Assembly (NCBI GenBank): GCA_963969365.1
Contig: OZ017747.1
Span: forward strand, 3,720,001 to 3,784,000
Direction: 5' to 3'
DNA: 64,000 nt
From: Asterochloris sp. CNOR1
Lineage: Eukaryota; Chlorophyta; Trebouxiophyceae; Trebouxiales; Trebouxiaceae
A program made the translations under genes and the position numbers. The notes under the pieces are model-generated. The model was given only the letters and a program-made list of their open reading frames with translations. It was not told where the DNA came from and searched no databases. Positions within the stretch are counted from its first letter, which is position 1. Each line of letters opens with the position of its first letter. Shown here piece by piece: positions 46,531-58,982 of the stretch.

Positions 46531-46951
46531 GTTGCTTGCAGAGGGAGTTGCACCTTGGCTGAGCCTGTTCTCGTTTAAGGCACCGTGTGTCTATCTGAGC
46601 CACGTACAGTGAGCACGAGAGCTAGACACCGCCTAGCTGTGCTGTGTTGGAAATGTCATTTCTCGATTTTCTGAGCAAGCAGGCCCGGCTTAAGTGTGCT
46701 CATGCACAGATCTGAGACCAGACGTCGTATGTTTACCACGTTGGGCTGAGATCACAGTGAGGGCAGCAGTCCCAGCATATCATTTGCCGCTTGGCGACAC
46801 CTTGAACTGCAGCAGCTGATGCACTGCTAGCCTTGTTTTCGACTGCATAGCATGCAGCATTGAGCTGCAGATCTGGCTGCAAGATCCAGGAATGCTGTAG
46901 TCCACACCAGCTGTTCACCTCTGCCCGCCTGCATGTAGGCAGGCAGCGGCG
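46531..46951. promoter_or_regulatory. Divergent promoter, CRIPT / USP5
   Basis: 421 bp between opposing start codons, presumably with both promoters and 5' UTRs. The USP5 ATG follows an AG-rich cag-cggcg context. Nothing else was recognised. Confidence 0.4.
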
Positions 46952-49900
46952 ATGGTGAGCGAGGCTGAACTCACAGCAGTGCGCCAGCACATGCGCACTG
47001 TCAAGCCGCCCAGCCACTATGACAAGGTGAACCACTTGAGCGCATGCAGCCTCCCGTTGCCCAGCCTGCAATGTGAAAGGCGACTCCTAGCATTGCCTCG
47101 TGCTTCCCAGCACCTGCTCTGTGGTACAGCAGCGAGTGCTGAGGCGAGCGCCGCCTTGCAGGTGTACAAGGAGGAGTGCATGTTCAGCTACGACACCCCG
47201 CTGTCCCCCGGCGGGCTGTATGTCAACCTCAATTCGTGGCAGGCATTTGGGGAGGAGTTTGTTCAGCTAGACGCCCAGCGCTCTGGGCAGGCACTGTACC
47301 TGCTGCAGCAGTTCCAGAAGGTGCGTGCCCCAGCATGATTCTGCATCATCAACAGGGGCCTCCGCCTGCAGCCTGGCATGCACTGTGCACAGGTAGCACC
47401 TCCCCGAGGCTTGAGGCCTCGCTTCAGCACAGCTGTCCCATCTGCTGGCCAGGTCAGGCAGTGCATTGGCAATGGCAGGTCAGCAGCAGCCATTGCCCTT
47501 CCTGCCATTTGCCAGCCTCCTTCCGATTGCGCTGAAGCGCTGCAGAACCCCCAATCTGTAGATCCTTCCTGTCGTCAGCAGCCTGCTGGACCCTGCAGGT
47601 CCCCTTGAGCTCAGAGGAGCTGGAGGGGCAGGCCAAGGTGGATAAGCTTGCGCTGGGCGTGGCAGGTGGATTCAATCCTGACGCCGCCAAGTACAGGTTG
47701 GAGGAGAGATACTTCCTGGCAGTGGTGCCACAACAGCTGAGGATCCCGCTGCCCTGCCCGGACCTGCCTGAGCTGGTGCTCAGCGCGGTAGAGGCTGTTC
47801 AGGTATGCTCAATCCACTGCAGCAAAGGGCTGCAGGCCGGCAATGCAGCCTGCTCATCTTGGATTGAAGCTGGAATTATTGAGGCTGCCAGTGTGTGTCT
47901 GGGGTCATGTCGTGAGTGAAAAGTTGGGATCTTTAAGTACCTGTCAGCTTTTTTGAAGCGGTCTTATGGCTTGACTGTTGAGCAGTGACAGCAAGAAGCC
48001 ACAGCTGTGCCGTAAATGCTGCCACACAGCAGATATCAAAATGCTGGCGCCCTGCCTGCAGAAGCATGACAGCGCCAGCAAGCAGGAGGCGGTGGCCACC
48101 TGGGAGCCTGAGGCTGCGGTCAGCAAGTACGCTGACAGCCTGCACCAGCTGCCCACCAATGGCAAGACCATCCCCAGCGACCCCTCTCAGTGGCACTGTG
48201 ACGAGTCAGGCGTCACGGAGAACCTCTGGCTGAACTTGTCCACTGGGTTCATTGGCTCAGGCAGACCTGTGAGTGCCAGGGCATAGGCTGTCCAGAGCTG
48301 ACGCAACAAATCTCTGCCTATCGCAGGTGGTTTGCATTAGTGTGAGCCACCTGGGCTGTGCACGAGGCGGAGACAGCTACAGCAAGCTACAGGACAAAGT
48401 TACACTGATGAATCAGTGTGCAAGGCCTTACAGAGCGCAAGGTGCTGAGCAATGCTGCAGTGATATCTGCCTACCCCCAACCTTTGCTGCTCGTCCTGCA
48501 GCAACCAGGAGCGCCCCCTGGGCTGAGCGGAAATGGTGCGGCTCTGCGACACTTCCAGGCAACGGGCAACAAGTACCCCCTGGCAGTCAAACTGGGGACC
48601 ATAACGCCTCATGGGGCAGATGTGTACTCATATGCCCCTGATGAGGACGACATGGTCCTGGACCCCAAGCTGGTGAGCAATTCTGCTCTCAATGCTACCA
48701 AAAGTGACATGCAATGCGGAGGAGCAAGCAGTGCCGGGCAAGTGGCGCCTGCAGAGCACCCCGTGACTCAGCAGTTAGCAGTGTTGGCCGGCAACACACG
48801 GGCACTGCGCGGGGTAGCAGCGTCAGGGCTGCAATGGGTTGTGGGGAGCTCAGCTGGCCAGCTTTGATGGTGACAGTCCACACCTGCACTGGCGCAATTT
48901 GGCGTGCCCTTCTTGTTGACCGTGTCTCTGTGAAGATGGCCAGGGCAGGCTCAAGGCCTTTAAGGGCCGCACAACATCGAAGGGCTGTCAGTCCCGACAG
49001 GTGCATGTGTGCATCTCTTCCCGGCCAAGCCCTTCTGCAATGTGTCGCTGCAGGCCATCTGCACCAGAGAGGCCGCAGATTTGCAGCTTGAGAGCATCAT
49101 CGCACCTGATGTGGGTTCACGCTGAGTTGCACTGTCCCTTCAGGCTGAGCACCTGGCGCACTGGGGCATCAACATGATGCAGCTGGAGAAGACAGAGAAG
49201 TCGCTGGCTGAGCATGAGCTGCTGCACAACCAGAATGCCTTTGATGGACGTGTGACTGAGGCAGGGAGCCAGCTGGAGCGGCTGTCAGGGCCCGGGTGAG
49301 GTGGTGCCTGTTCTTCACTTGGTGCGACAAAGCAGATGGTCCCGGCTATCCATCAGGCATGGGTTCACAGCATGTGGGCTGCAAGGGAGCCTGCAAAGAC
49401 TTGACTGGGCAGTGCCTGTCAGCCAGAGCGGCATGCTGTGGTGCTGTTGTGGCACAATGCACCAGGCTCTCCTGGTTCGTGCCTGCCATCCTCAACTCAG
49501 GCCACTCCAGCCTGACAAGGACAAGCAGACCTCCTATGCCAGCAAGACAGCACTTTGCTGTGCAGGTACGTGGGTCTGAAGAACCTGGGGAATAGCTGCT
49601 ACATGAACAGCGTCATGCAGGTTCTGTGGGCAGTGCCCCAGCTGCGGCAGCGCTATGTGGAGCCGGCAGCAGGCATCTTCCAAAGCTCCCAGGACCCTGC
49701 AAGCGACTTTGTGGCACAGGCAAGTTCCCCTGGGGAGCTGGCAGGAGCCTGGCCGTGGGCTTGCCCTGATTGGGCAATGTCGGAAGCTCAGGGCAGTTGC
49801 AGTTAGGGAGCGACCTGTCATCAGAGCATAGTTGGCAGCCTGTCAAGCCGCACAGAGGGGACACTCGTGACAACGCCATTGCCCAGGCCTTCTCCACAGC

Positions 49901-52900
49901 TAGCCTGACCTGCCAGCACTTCTGTGCCTGGCTGCAGATGGCCAAGCTGGGCGTGGCTCTCACCACCGGCAGAACAGGGCAGCCAGCTAGCCCAAGCTCA
50001 ATGGCAGTGGATGGCCCTGCTGCTGCAGCAGCAGCTGTCAATGGCACAGATGCAGCAGGGCTGATATCAGGGGCAGGCACGGAGGTGCAGGACGGCGATG
50101 AGGGCACCTGGGTCGAACCCCAGAGGTTCAAGTCGCTGGTGGGGAGGGGGCACGTCGAGTTCTCCACCAACAGGCAGCAGGCGAGTGACATTGGCAGCAA
50201 GCCCTGGACTTGCCTGCATAATCTACTTTGACAGCAGTCAAGGGCTGCTCTGTCTTGCTCCTGCGGTTCCCTGGCTCCCTGTGTCAGCCCGAGTGGGGCT
50301 GATCCTCTGCAGGCAGCCCTGCTGTACATTTCGAAGCTTCCCATCTGGTTTGAGCTGCTGCGTCCTGCTCGGTCTGTGGGGCCCCCCCGCCCTCCCCCCC
50401 CAATTGGAACTGAGGGTTGCTGCAAGCATGGGGCAGGCACTTGCAGTGCCTGTGCCCGGTCTCATTGCCCAGACGCGTGCCTGCTCTATATGTCCATGCA
50501 GGACTCTGTGGAGTTCTATCAGCACCTGCTGGAGCTGATGGCGAGGGCGGAGCGCACGGGGGCGCAGCGCATGGGAGTGTCTGGCAGTGCCTCCACAGCG
50601 GACCTCTTCAAGTGGGGCTGCATGCACAACCCGACCGGCTTTCGACCTCTGAAACCAGGCTGCACTGCATGCACAAACCCCTCCTGCTTCTGATGTTGCT
50701 TTGCCTGTCACAATAGGATGCTGCAGCAGGCTTGGATGCTGAGCTCCATTCACTTCATGGCTCCCACGGCATGTGGGCAAACAGCCACCCCAGAGAGAAA
50801 GGCAAATGCCTTGCATACTTTGTGCTTCTGCATCTGCTCAGCATGTGGTTGGCTCCTTTCAGCTTTGAAGGTGCATGCATGCGTCATATGGCCTCATGCG
50901 CTCCACCAAGTTTTGCATCCAATTGAAATTGTGCAGATTCCAGACGGAGGACCGCGTGCAGTGCCTGGAGTCCCAGAGAGTCAGCTACAAAAGGGCTGTG
51001 ACCAATGTGCTGCCCCTGGACATCCCCCTGGAGGCGGCCACTAACAAGGCAGAGCTGGCTGACTACCAGGTGGGCCTATCTGAGGTGCAGTCGCACTGGA
51101 GTCATGCACGCAGTCGGCCGTAGGGTGCTCACAGGCCGGATTGAGCCTCATGCCCCATCTGTGCCCCCTCTGGTGGCTGCATTGCCTCTCTTGCCACCTG
51201 GCATTGTGGATCTGGGGCTGTAAGGTTGACCTGCAGACTCCTGCCTTGCGATGAGCTGTGCAGATACCACGGCAGCTGCAGAGTGTCAGGCAGGCTGAGG
51301 CGTGGATCTGCAGGTTGATCAACAGGCTTGCCAGGGTCTCTTGTCCAGATGAATTTGTACGCTGTGCAGGAGCGGGAGAAGAAACGAGCTAAACTGCAGC
51401 AGGAGCATGCCACGGCGTACATTGGGGCCACAGCGGGCAGTAATGGCTTTGGTGCAGCTGTGACCAAGGTGGGGGCACCAGTATCTGCCAGACATTCTGC
51501 AGGCTCCCGGCCGCAGTGCCAGTCGACAGTGGCAGTCTTGCTGCGCAGCAAGTTCCACTGTGTTAGTGATGTAAACCCACCAACTCTGCCCGTGTTTGAT
51601 GACTCTGCTGCGTCCTTGGTGCCTGCTGCAAGCTTCTGTACCAACTACAAGGCATCCCTGACTGCCTGCATAGCAGGGCCCTGCAAGGTGGCAGCAGGTG
51701 CCACTCCATGCAGCAACGAGCAGCAGCCCTGCAAGAAGGAACTCTGTTTCTTACAGGACGATGGGGAGGAGCCTGTGCTGCCCAAGGTCCCCTTTGTGGC
51801 CTGCCTGGACAGGTTTGCAGCAGATGGCGGCATCCCAGACTACTACAGCGCCGCACTGGGCAGGAAGGGGCCTGCGAGGACGCGCACCCGCTTGGCCACC
51901 TTCCCACCCTACCTGATGCTCCAGATGAAGCGGTAAGAGCTGCTCAGATGTCTGCGCTATGTACAAGGAACCTGCATGCAGACGCCCTCCTCTTGAGACT
52001 TGGCTTTGAGAGATCTAGCTGACGTGGGGTGGGGCCTTGCTGCCATAGGAAAGAATGCCTGGCTGCTCTTGGCTACTGGGTGTTGCCAAGCAGTGCACAC
52101 AATGCTTCTGTATGCATCTGGCACACAGAGGTCTGCCTGCTTGGACCTCAGCAGGCCAAGTTGGTGCTGCAGGTTTTACCAGGCGGAGGACTGGACCGCA
52201 AAGAAGCTGGAGTGCCTGGTGGACCCACCTGACACGCTGCATTTGGAGGGGCTGCGCAGCAGTGGGCCCCAGCCCGGGGAGCAGATGCAGCCCCAGGAGG
52301 ATGAGCCATCACAGCCTGCAGGTAGGCAGCTTCTGGGATGTTGGGACCAGGAGGACGAGCGGTCACAGCCTGCAGGTGGGCTGCTTCTGGAAAGTTGGGA
52401 CCAGGAGGACGAGCAATTACAGCCTGCAGGTGGGCTGCTTCTGGAAAGCTGGGACCACCACCTGGTGCAAAGGGAGATGGGTACCTCTCATGGGGCGGCA
52501 CAGCCTGCAGGCAGGCAACTGAAGCACTCCCTGTAATGATGCTCAGGACTCACTGGGAAACAAGCATGTGCAGCTGCGCTGTCTCAAGTGCATGAGCAGG
52601 CCCATCCCCTTGTGCTAGTGGCCAGAATAGATATAGGCACACTCTTGGAGAATGGTGGGCAGGGGGCCAGATAAAGTGCAGGCAGGCACGCCTGACATTG
52701 CAGAAATCAGGAAGTGCAGCCTCCAGGTGGCTGAATGTGAAGTTGGCATCGCTCACTTGCAGCTTGAGCACGCACTCTTCAAGGATTGCACCTGCACATG
52801 ATGCTAATCATGTGTTGATCGCTGGATTGCTTTTGCAGCATTGCCTTGGGAGCATCCAGCTTGAGGCTGCTGGCTGGGTGCCACCTGCTGATTCAACATG

Positions 52901-54779
52901 CACTGCTGTGCAGCCTCTGCTGCCAGCAGCAATGTTTAGCTCTCTTGTGATGCTGCAGGTGCCCCAGCTGCCGCCCCCCCACCACAACCCAATCCTGAGA
53001 TAGTGACGCAGCTCACAGCCATGGGCTTCTCTGAGAACGGCAGCAAGAGGGCTGCAGTGGCCACACAGGTGACCAGCCAACCAGAGAGTGAGACTGCAGC
53101 AGCCTGTGGGACAAATGACCTTGTTGGCACCTGCACCTAGCCCGCTTCAGATAGATTGGAAATGTAAGGCTCCCTGAGAAACCACACCGTCGCTGCAGCA
53201 CACGCACAGGCCTAGTTTGGCTGTGGCGGGTGCATGAGGAGCTCGTGTTAGTGTTAAAGGGTGCTGTAGTTCGCAATTCCGATTGCTAAGTCTGCCCCAG
53301 AGGCGGCGCAGTTGCAGAAGCACCCTGAGGGTCTTGCAGGCTCTAGAGTGCTGCTGTGGCACGCCCAGGGAGTCTTGGGTCGTTGACCAGTTGCTCCTCT
53401 CTGAGTGCAGAGCACAAGGGTGGACGTGGACGTGCAATAGGTCTTGACTTGTGCTGGCGTAGCCCGCAGGAGGTCCCATGCTGCCTGCCAGGGGTTTGAA
53501 GGGCACTGCACAGATGTTGTATGGGACCCCGCGCTTGTTCTGGTCTGTCTTGCTGATGCGGGAGGTGTCATGCTGCTGCAGCCCACTCAGTGGAGCTTGG
53601 GTCTCTTTGGGACTTTGCAAAGGCATGAAGGCGGTCCACTCTTGCTCTCGTCTGGCTGCAGAACGCAGGGGTGGAGCCAGCCATGCAGTGGGTTTTGTCC
53701 CACATGGATGACGACAACTTCAATGAGCCCCTGGAAGCCCCTGCAGCCGCTGCTGCCCCCGAAGGCCCAGCCCCTGACAAGGATTCCCTTGTGATGCTGG
53801 TCAGTATGGGCTTCACAGAATCACAGGCCGCAGCAGCCCTGAAGGTGGGCAACTGAGCGCAGTGCTGGTGGTCTGCATTGTACTCGAGGTGTTGTTGGCG
53901 CCATCAGGGGGGTCCAGCAGCCCTGAATGAAAGGGAGAGCCGTGCTGGCGCCGCCTGGGTAGCTTGCCGGGCTGCAGGCGCAGCAACCAAGTTGAACAAG
54001 CAGCAGGAGTCACCAGGCATGCCCAGGCGGGGTGTTTCAGCAGGCATGCCAATGGGGCTGTCTGCTTGGGGCACTGCCACAGTCGCCTCTCAGTGTGTAC
54101 GCCATTGGCATGCCATGAGTGAGGCATGATTCCTCTGGAAGAAGCCTGCAGGACAGGCTTAGGCTGCTGCCTGGATGCACCCTGAGTCACGTCCATAGAC
54201 AGGGTGTGCACTGCTCCTGCAAAATGCCTCACGTGACCCCATTTGCTGCCGTGACCCTCTGCAGGCCTGCCATGGGAGCCTCGAGCGAGCAGCAGACTGG
54301 CTGTTCAGCCATGCAGACGACCTAGACGCTGCAGTGGCATCAGTAAACAAGCCGGCAGGAGTCGCGCCAGCTGCAGCCGCAGAGCCATTGACAGGTAGCA
54401 CCCTTGCTCTGAAGGGTGTCGGCCAGGCATTGCTGCTCACGGACTTCTTCAGGATGGCGCTGTCGTCCCCCAGGCATTGCATGGTGGCACAATCCTATTC
54501 CTGCCAAGCCCCAGCAGCGCATGTATGCTACGCGTCACCACCATGGTGTTGCTGCAAGAGCTTGCTGTCGTGCAGGACCTGATCTGGACGATGGGCCAGC
54601 GCAGTACTCGCTAGTCGGCTTCATCAGCCACCAGGGCCGCAACACAGGCTGCGGGCATTATGTCTGCCACATCAAAAAGGATGGCCGTTGGGTCATCTTC
54701 AATGACGAGAAGGTGGCAGTGTCCCAGAAGCCACCCAGGGAGCTAGCTTACATGTACCTGTATCGGCGTGACACTTGAC
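46952..54779 (+). CDS. UBP14: Ubiquitin carboxyl-terminal hydrolase 5/14 (USP5/UBP14)
   Basis: USP5 disassembles free polyubiquitin chains. Order of parts: start [21 protein letters not shown]-terminal UBP-like domain [20 protein letters not shown] (47160-47320) and [20 protein letters not shown] (47640-47800); zf-UBP region [16 protein letters not shown] and [18 protein letters not shown] (48060-48675); catalytic Cys box [20 protein letters not shown] (49568); [11 protein letters not shown] (50150); [19 protein letters not shown] (51790-51860); UBA1 [20 protein letters not shown] (53000); UBA2 [18 protein letters not shown] (53790); [19 protein letters not shown]; and the His box [20 protein letters not shown]. 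It ends [11 protein letters not shown]. The catalytic Cys, His and Asn/Asp positions are intact. The zf-UBP keeps only one of the usual zinc ligands. A 54-bp tandem repeat with donors lies before UBA1. Confidence 0.94.
52297..52458 (+). repeat. 54-bp tandem repeat carrying exon end plus donor (USP5)
   Basis: Three copies at 52297, 52351 and 52405 each read GAGGA-GAGC...ACAGCCTGCAG|GT, so donors occur at 52322, 52376 and 52430. The unit is 18 codons and stays open, giving QEDE-xxQPAG repeats if downstream donors are used. Joining any of them to the acceptor before 52960 keeps the frame into UBA1. Confidence 0.88.
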
Positions 54780-54914
54780 CCATTTGATGTGAGGGTGCTT
54801 GCTCCTGTTCTACTGAGGAAGGCAGGCATTCAGGGCCAGCAACAACTGGAGCATAGCAGGAGCATGAAGAAATGAATCATGGCAGCGCTTGACCAAGATC
54901 GGGGTTCATTTGAG

Positions 54915-57256
54915 TTAGACTGATGTTGGGGTTGTCAGTGGTGACTGCCTCAGGGGGAGGCGAGCCTGGCCATCTGAGGTTTGCAGCATTGCACCATGCT
55001 GCAAAGCAACAAACTCCTCTGCATGTAGGCCAGCCAGCTTGCCCTCCTCCCTCAAAAGCAGGGGAGGCTCGTCCATGGCCTCCTCAGTAAGGGCCCATGT
55101 TCCCCAGTGGATTCCGAAGCTCTGTTTGGATCTCACGTCCTGCAGCGCAGGACAGGCAGGGTGGCGCTGAAGAGAATGTTGCGGAGACTCAGACGCTCAC
55201 TTCAAGGCACACACCTGGTGCACCTTGACAGCGTCTGCGGGGTCACAGTGCTGCAGGTCCATGAACCCTGCAGAAGGCACCAGATGAGTCTAGTATAGGA
55301 CAGCCAGGGCCCTGGGAAGAATCACCATCGCAGTGGCACAGGTGCTGCACTTGCTCAAAGGTAGACGCAAGCAGATGCAGCAGCTTGCAAGGTAAGGCCA
55401 CTACTCCCTCGGTCGAGCAAATTCTCTTGGCAGGGTGAAGTAGGCTGTGCCGACAGTGCTCAGGCAGGTCATGGCTGGCAGGCAGGCAGCTGCCACAGGG
55501 CCTCACAGCGAGGGGCATATGCGCCGATGGGTATGGCGGCGCAGTCAAAGGGCCCTAGGTGACGCCCGATGTCCTTGAACACGGGACAGTAGCCAGTGTC
55601 CCCTGCAAACCAGAACTTGAGGCGAGGCCCGCCGACAGCCCACCCACACCAAAGGGTCCGCCGCTTGTCCCAGACAGGGAGGCCACGGTTGCTCCAGTGC
55701 TGAGCAGGCGTGCAGGTGAGCTCCACGCCGCTGCCTGAGGCAGATGGAAAGTGGTGGAGACTTTGCCACCACGTCAGCTCGTGCACATTGTTGACGCCAC
55801 TGGAGCGAAACCAGGCTGCCAAGCCCAGCGGCACATACCTGCAGGGCGCGTGCTGATGTCAGCAGCCACAGAAGGTGCGTGGCGAGGGCAAGCAGGCTTA
55901 GTGGCTCCTCTGCAGGTGGTCATCTTGTAGAGCAGGTGGCTATCTTGTATAGCAGTCCTGTAAGCTCTGACAATGGTGTGCATATGTTGTTGCTGCATCA
56001 CAAGGGTAGCAGGCGACTAAAAGCAGGGCTGTATGGCTGCGCAGCTTGCCATGCAGGAGGCACAAACTCCAGTACAGGGCGATGCAAGACGGCCCACACA
56101 TAAGTGAGATGATTTGGTTTCAGGGCCACAGGCACTTGCACACCCCTGGAGTGAGCTGCATGCCTGCCTAGTGTCTCCAAGCAGGGAAAGACAAGGTGTG
56201 GGCTGCCAGCACGCCTCACCAGGCCAGGGCGTTGCCGAAACGCTTGTGCAAACGCTTGACAGATCCAGTGTCTAAGTGGTCGTAGTGGTTGTGAGAGATA
56301 AGAACAAAGTCAATGTTGGGGAACTGTGGGTCCTCGGGGGTGATTGCAGGTGGTGTGACACGCCTGCAAAGCTGTCAAGGCCCAGTGAGAATGATTGCCT
56401 GCACTGGCAAAGCTGCATGGCGCTGGGTCACAAGCGCTCCACTTGGTCGGCATGTATGCCTCGGCAGAGCCAATGGGCTGCAGCGCTGTCATGCTGGGCA
56501 CCTGGGGCAATGCATGGCTGTGAGCAGTGCAGGTGCAGCGCACTGACTTAGGGCCTGCCCACTGCGTGGGGCTGCAGCGCTCGGAGAAGACAGGATCTGT
56601 GAGGAAGGCGACTCCCTCCATCTGAACCAAGCAGCTTGCATGACCAATCCACATGGTTTGTACGGCATCGCCTGAAGTGCATGACAAGATCTCATGGAAT
56701 GTGAACCAGGGTGGAGCAGCTGAGATCAGCTTCTGCTTCTGCTGCGCCTGTACCAGCTGCAGCAGCGCCATGCCCAGTGGCAGTCGGCAAGACTTGCACA
56801 CACCAGCTGCAATGCATGTGCGCACTTGTCACCTGGTGGATGCGCCAGGCTTTGATAGTCTGGGGACACCAGCGGGAATGCCTCGGCAAAGTCCGCCTGG
56901 GTGGGGTATTTTACATCGAGCAGCCACTCCCATGCATGTTCCTAAAGTCATCAGAGCCAGTTCATGATGCAGGACAGATGCCAACATTTCAGAAGCCTCA
57001 ACATGTACAAAGCGTGTCTGTACCTTCTTACTGGGCCTTTCCCTCTGCCACTTGAGCACCTCTCTCAGCGTTCGATCCTGTGGCAGGCATGGAGTCAGTA
57101 CATGAACTATGTCATCACACAAGACTGGTGTACGCATGCAGCCTCCACCTGCCAGGCAGGCCATGGATTCTGGTACATAGTCTTGGAGCCACTCTTGATC
57201 ACCAGCGGCTCAATCAGCCCTGTATTAGGCTGATGGTCACCATCTGTTGCAGACAT
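54915..57256 (-). CDS. N-acyl-phosphatidylethanolamine phospholipase D-like metallo-hydrolase
   Basis: The metallo-beta-lactamase fold enzyme NAPE-PLD releases N-acylethanolamines from membrane phospholipids. Exons in order: [20 protein letters not shown] and MYQNPWPAW (57256-57160); [17 protein letters not shown] (57077-57028); [20 protein letters not shown] (56900-56840); [20 protein letters not shown] with [15 protein letters not shown] (56650-56550); the metal site [20 protein letters not shown] (56310-56260), which is the HxHxDH motif; [18 protein letters not shown] and [19 protein letters not shown] (55720-55560); PIGAYAPR; and a C-terminal exon with [19 protein letters not shown] (55110-55050). 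These match the family in order and spacing. The ATG is the first in frame before the NPWPAW exon. Fungal and bacterial relatives share the fold, so lipid specificity is inferred. Confidence 0.85.
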
Positions 57257-57850
57257 GATGCTGCGCCTGATGCCAGCAGCTGGAGAGGGCACAGTCTCAG
57301 GAAGCAATGTGCATGTGCTCGAAAGCAGCCGAAGTCTTCTCATGCAGGGTTTGCGCAATTTGACCTTTTACTTTGTTCTGGCCAAGAAGGGCAGTCAGGC
57401 ATTCGAACTCATCAGAAGCATAAAGGCTTGGCTATACAGAGACCACTGCATGCGAGCCACACATTACAAAGCACTCTGTTCAGATCTTGAACAGTCTCCA
57501 TGTGTCTTGATCAGACCCCACACGCCAGCATCAAAGTAGCCAGCAGCAGGCCTGGCTGCTTGAAATCTCTCAGAGCATAGGCCACTGCTGCACAAGAGCT
57601 GGGATTGTTAAGTCCTGACCTCGAGGCAGGTGGAGAGCCATGTCTTTGTGACAGGTAATACAATACAAGGCCACACTGCGCAAGAGGCAAGGCACAGCGT
57701 GCGTCGCCCACTGTTGAGCAGCTGATCCTGGTGACGCTGCATTTCAGTGTGCCCTGAGTCTCCCAGTGCAGCACCACCATGTGTGGCTAGTGAATACGCC
57801 TCCCCACACATTTGTTTACAGGAGCACACACTGCCAGAGCTGCTCAGGGC
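57257..57850. other. Upstream region of the NAPE-PLD-like gene
   Basis: This lies between two minus-strand genes. Short ORFs on both strands show no recognisable similarity and no convincing exon was found. It probably holds the NAPE-PLD-like promoter. Confidence 0.35.
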
Positions 57851-58353
57851 TCAAGTATCGTGAGATGTAACCGCCAGCCGCTGCTTGACACTTGGTACAA
57901 AGTCCACTCTCTTGTCCTGTACAGCATCCTGCAGAGGGCACAGGCTGTCACACGTAAGGATGCAGGCCTGCAACTTATCATCTGCGCCTCGACCCAGCAG
58001 GTAGCTCTGGTGGCGCTGAGCTGTTCAGGTGCAGCTTTCCATGCAAGGAGCTCAGCTCCTCTGAGGCTGCAAGTGCTTGCTCAGATGCAACTGAGTCAGT
58101 GCCGCCTGCACAGCATGCACCCTACACTGCTCAGATGGCCACATAGTGGCTGCAGCTCCTCTTCAAAGACAAGGACGGGCTTGCAGGGTAGCAGAAGTTG
58201 ACCCGGCACCTGAACGCGTATTGCAGCCAGGACTGGGCATCCCTCAGGGAGCCATATCTCTGTCCTTTTGGTGGCTTGGAATGCCACTGAGTGAGACTCT
58301 GTTGAAGTGTTTGTGGCTTCCAGGTTGGTGTAATGATCTAGAATTCTGTCCAT
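57851..58353 (-). CDS. Possible small gene of unknown function
   Basis: I do not recognise it. A minus-strand ORF from 58353 reads MDRILDHYTNLEATNTSTES and EIWLPEGCPVLAAIRVQVPG. Separate exon-like pieces follow at about 58085-57985 (ASEELSSLHGKLHLNSSAPP) and 57927-57851 (DAVQDKRVDFVPSVKQRLAV ending SHDT and a stop), the last after CTCTGCAG. The frames can be joined in more than one way, and another frame of the first piece (YGSLRDAQSWLQYAFR) looks equally exon-like. Treat it as a candidate only. Confidence 0.25.
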
Positions 58354-58982
58354 TTGATGTCAGAGATTGAGCTCACCGGAACATCAATGTGCGGCTACCA
58401 ATCAGAATGTACTGGTGTTATCTGTTGCCTTATGCGTCCCTGTATCATGGCTGCTGTTATCAAAACTGGCCCCAAACAATATTTGCTTTGAGCATGTCCA
58501 AGCAAACAAGCGCAGGAAACATGGCGCCGGGTGGAGTTCCTTGTGTTTTCTGCTGAAAAAAAGGTTGAAGGAAATTGTTGCCCTGAGTCCACCACTCAGG
58601 GAGCCTTAGCCGCAAGACAAAGCTGCAGATGCTGCCTGAGGTGACGCAGGATAGGTGGAATGTCAAATTTGCAAGTGCACGCATGTGAGGCAGCTCACTT
58701 GAGAGTGTGGAATGGTAGAAACACTTTGTGCAGCTCGATGCATTGCACTGTCATGGCAGCAGCAGAACTCAGTCTGCAGAAATGTTGTGGGGAACAGCAG
58801 CTGCACAGTCCTAACCTAGCCACAGTGAGGCAATCTTGAGTCACTCAAGTGAGAGTACATCACAAAGACATTGGTCTTGCTGTGGAACCCAATGAGTCCT
58901 TCTCAGGCAAAAGAATGTGTCACTCAATGAAATGACATCAATTGGCACCTGCAAACAACAATGCACAACAGCAGAACCAACA
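58354..58982. other. Interval downstream of the ICT1-like gene
   Basis: It contains the ICT1-like 3' UTR and perhaps the promoter of the doubtful small gene. The local AT content is higher than elsewhere. Nothing else was recognised. Confidence 0.35.

Noticed and set aside
57980-58020. LLGRGADDK in one frame, resembling the M20 peptidase GRGA-DDKG signature
   Set aside because: No other M20 motif or fold element is nearby, and the frame is short. Taken as chance.
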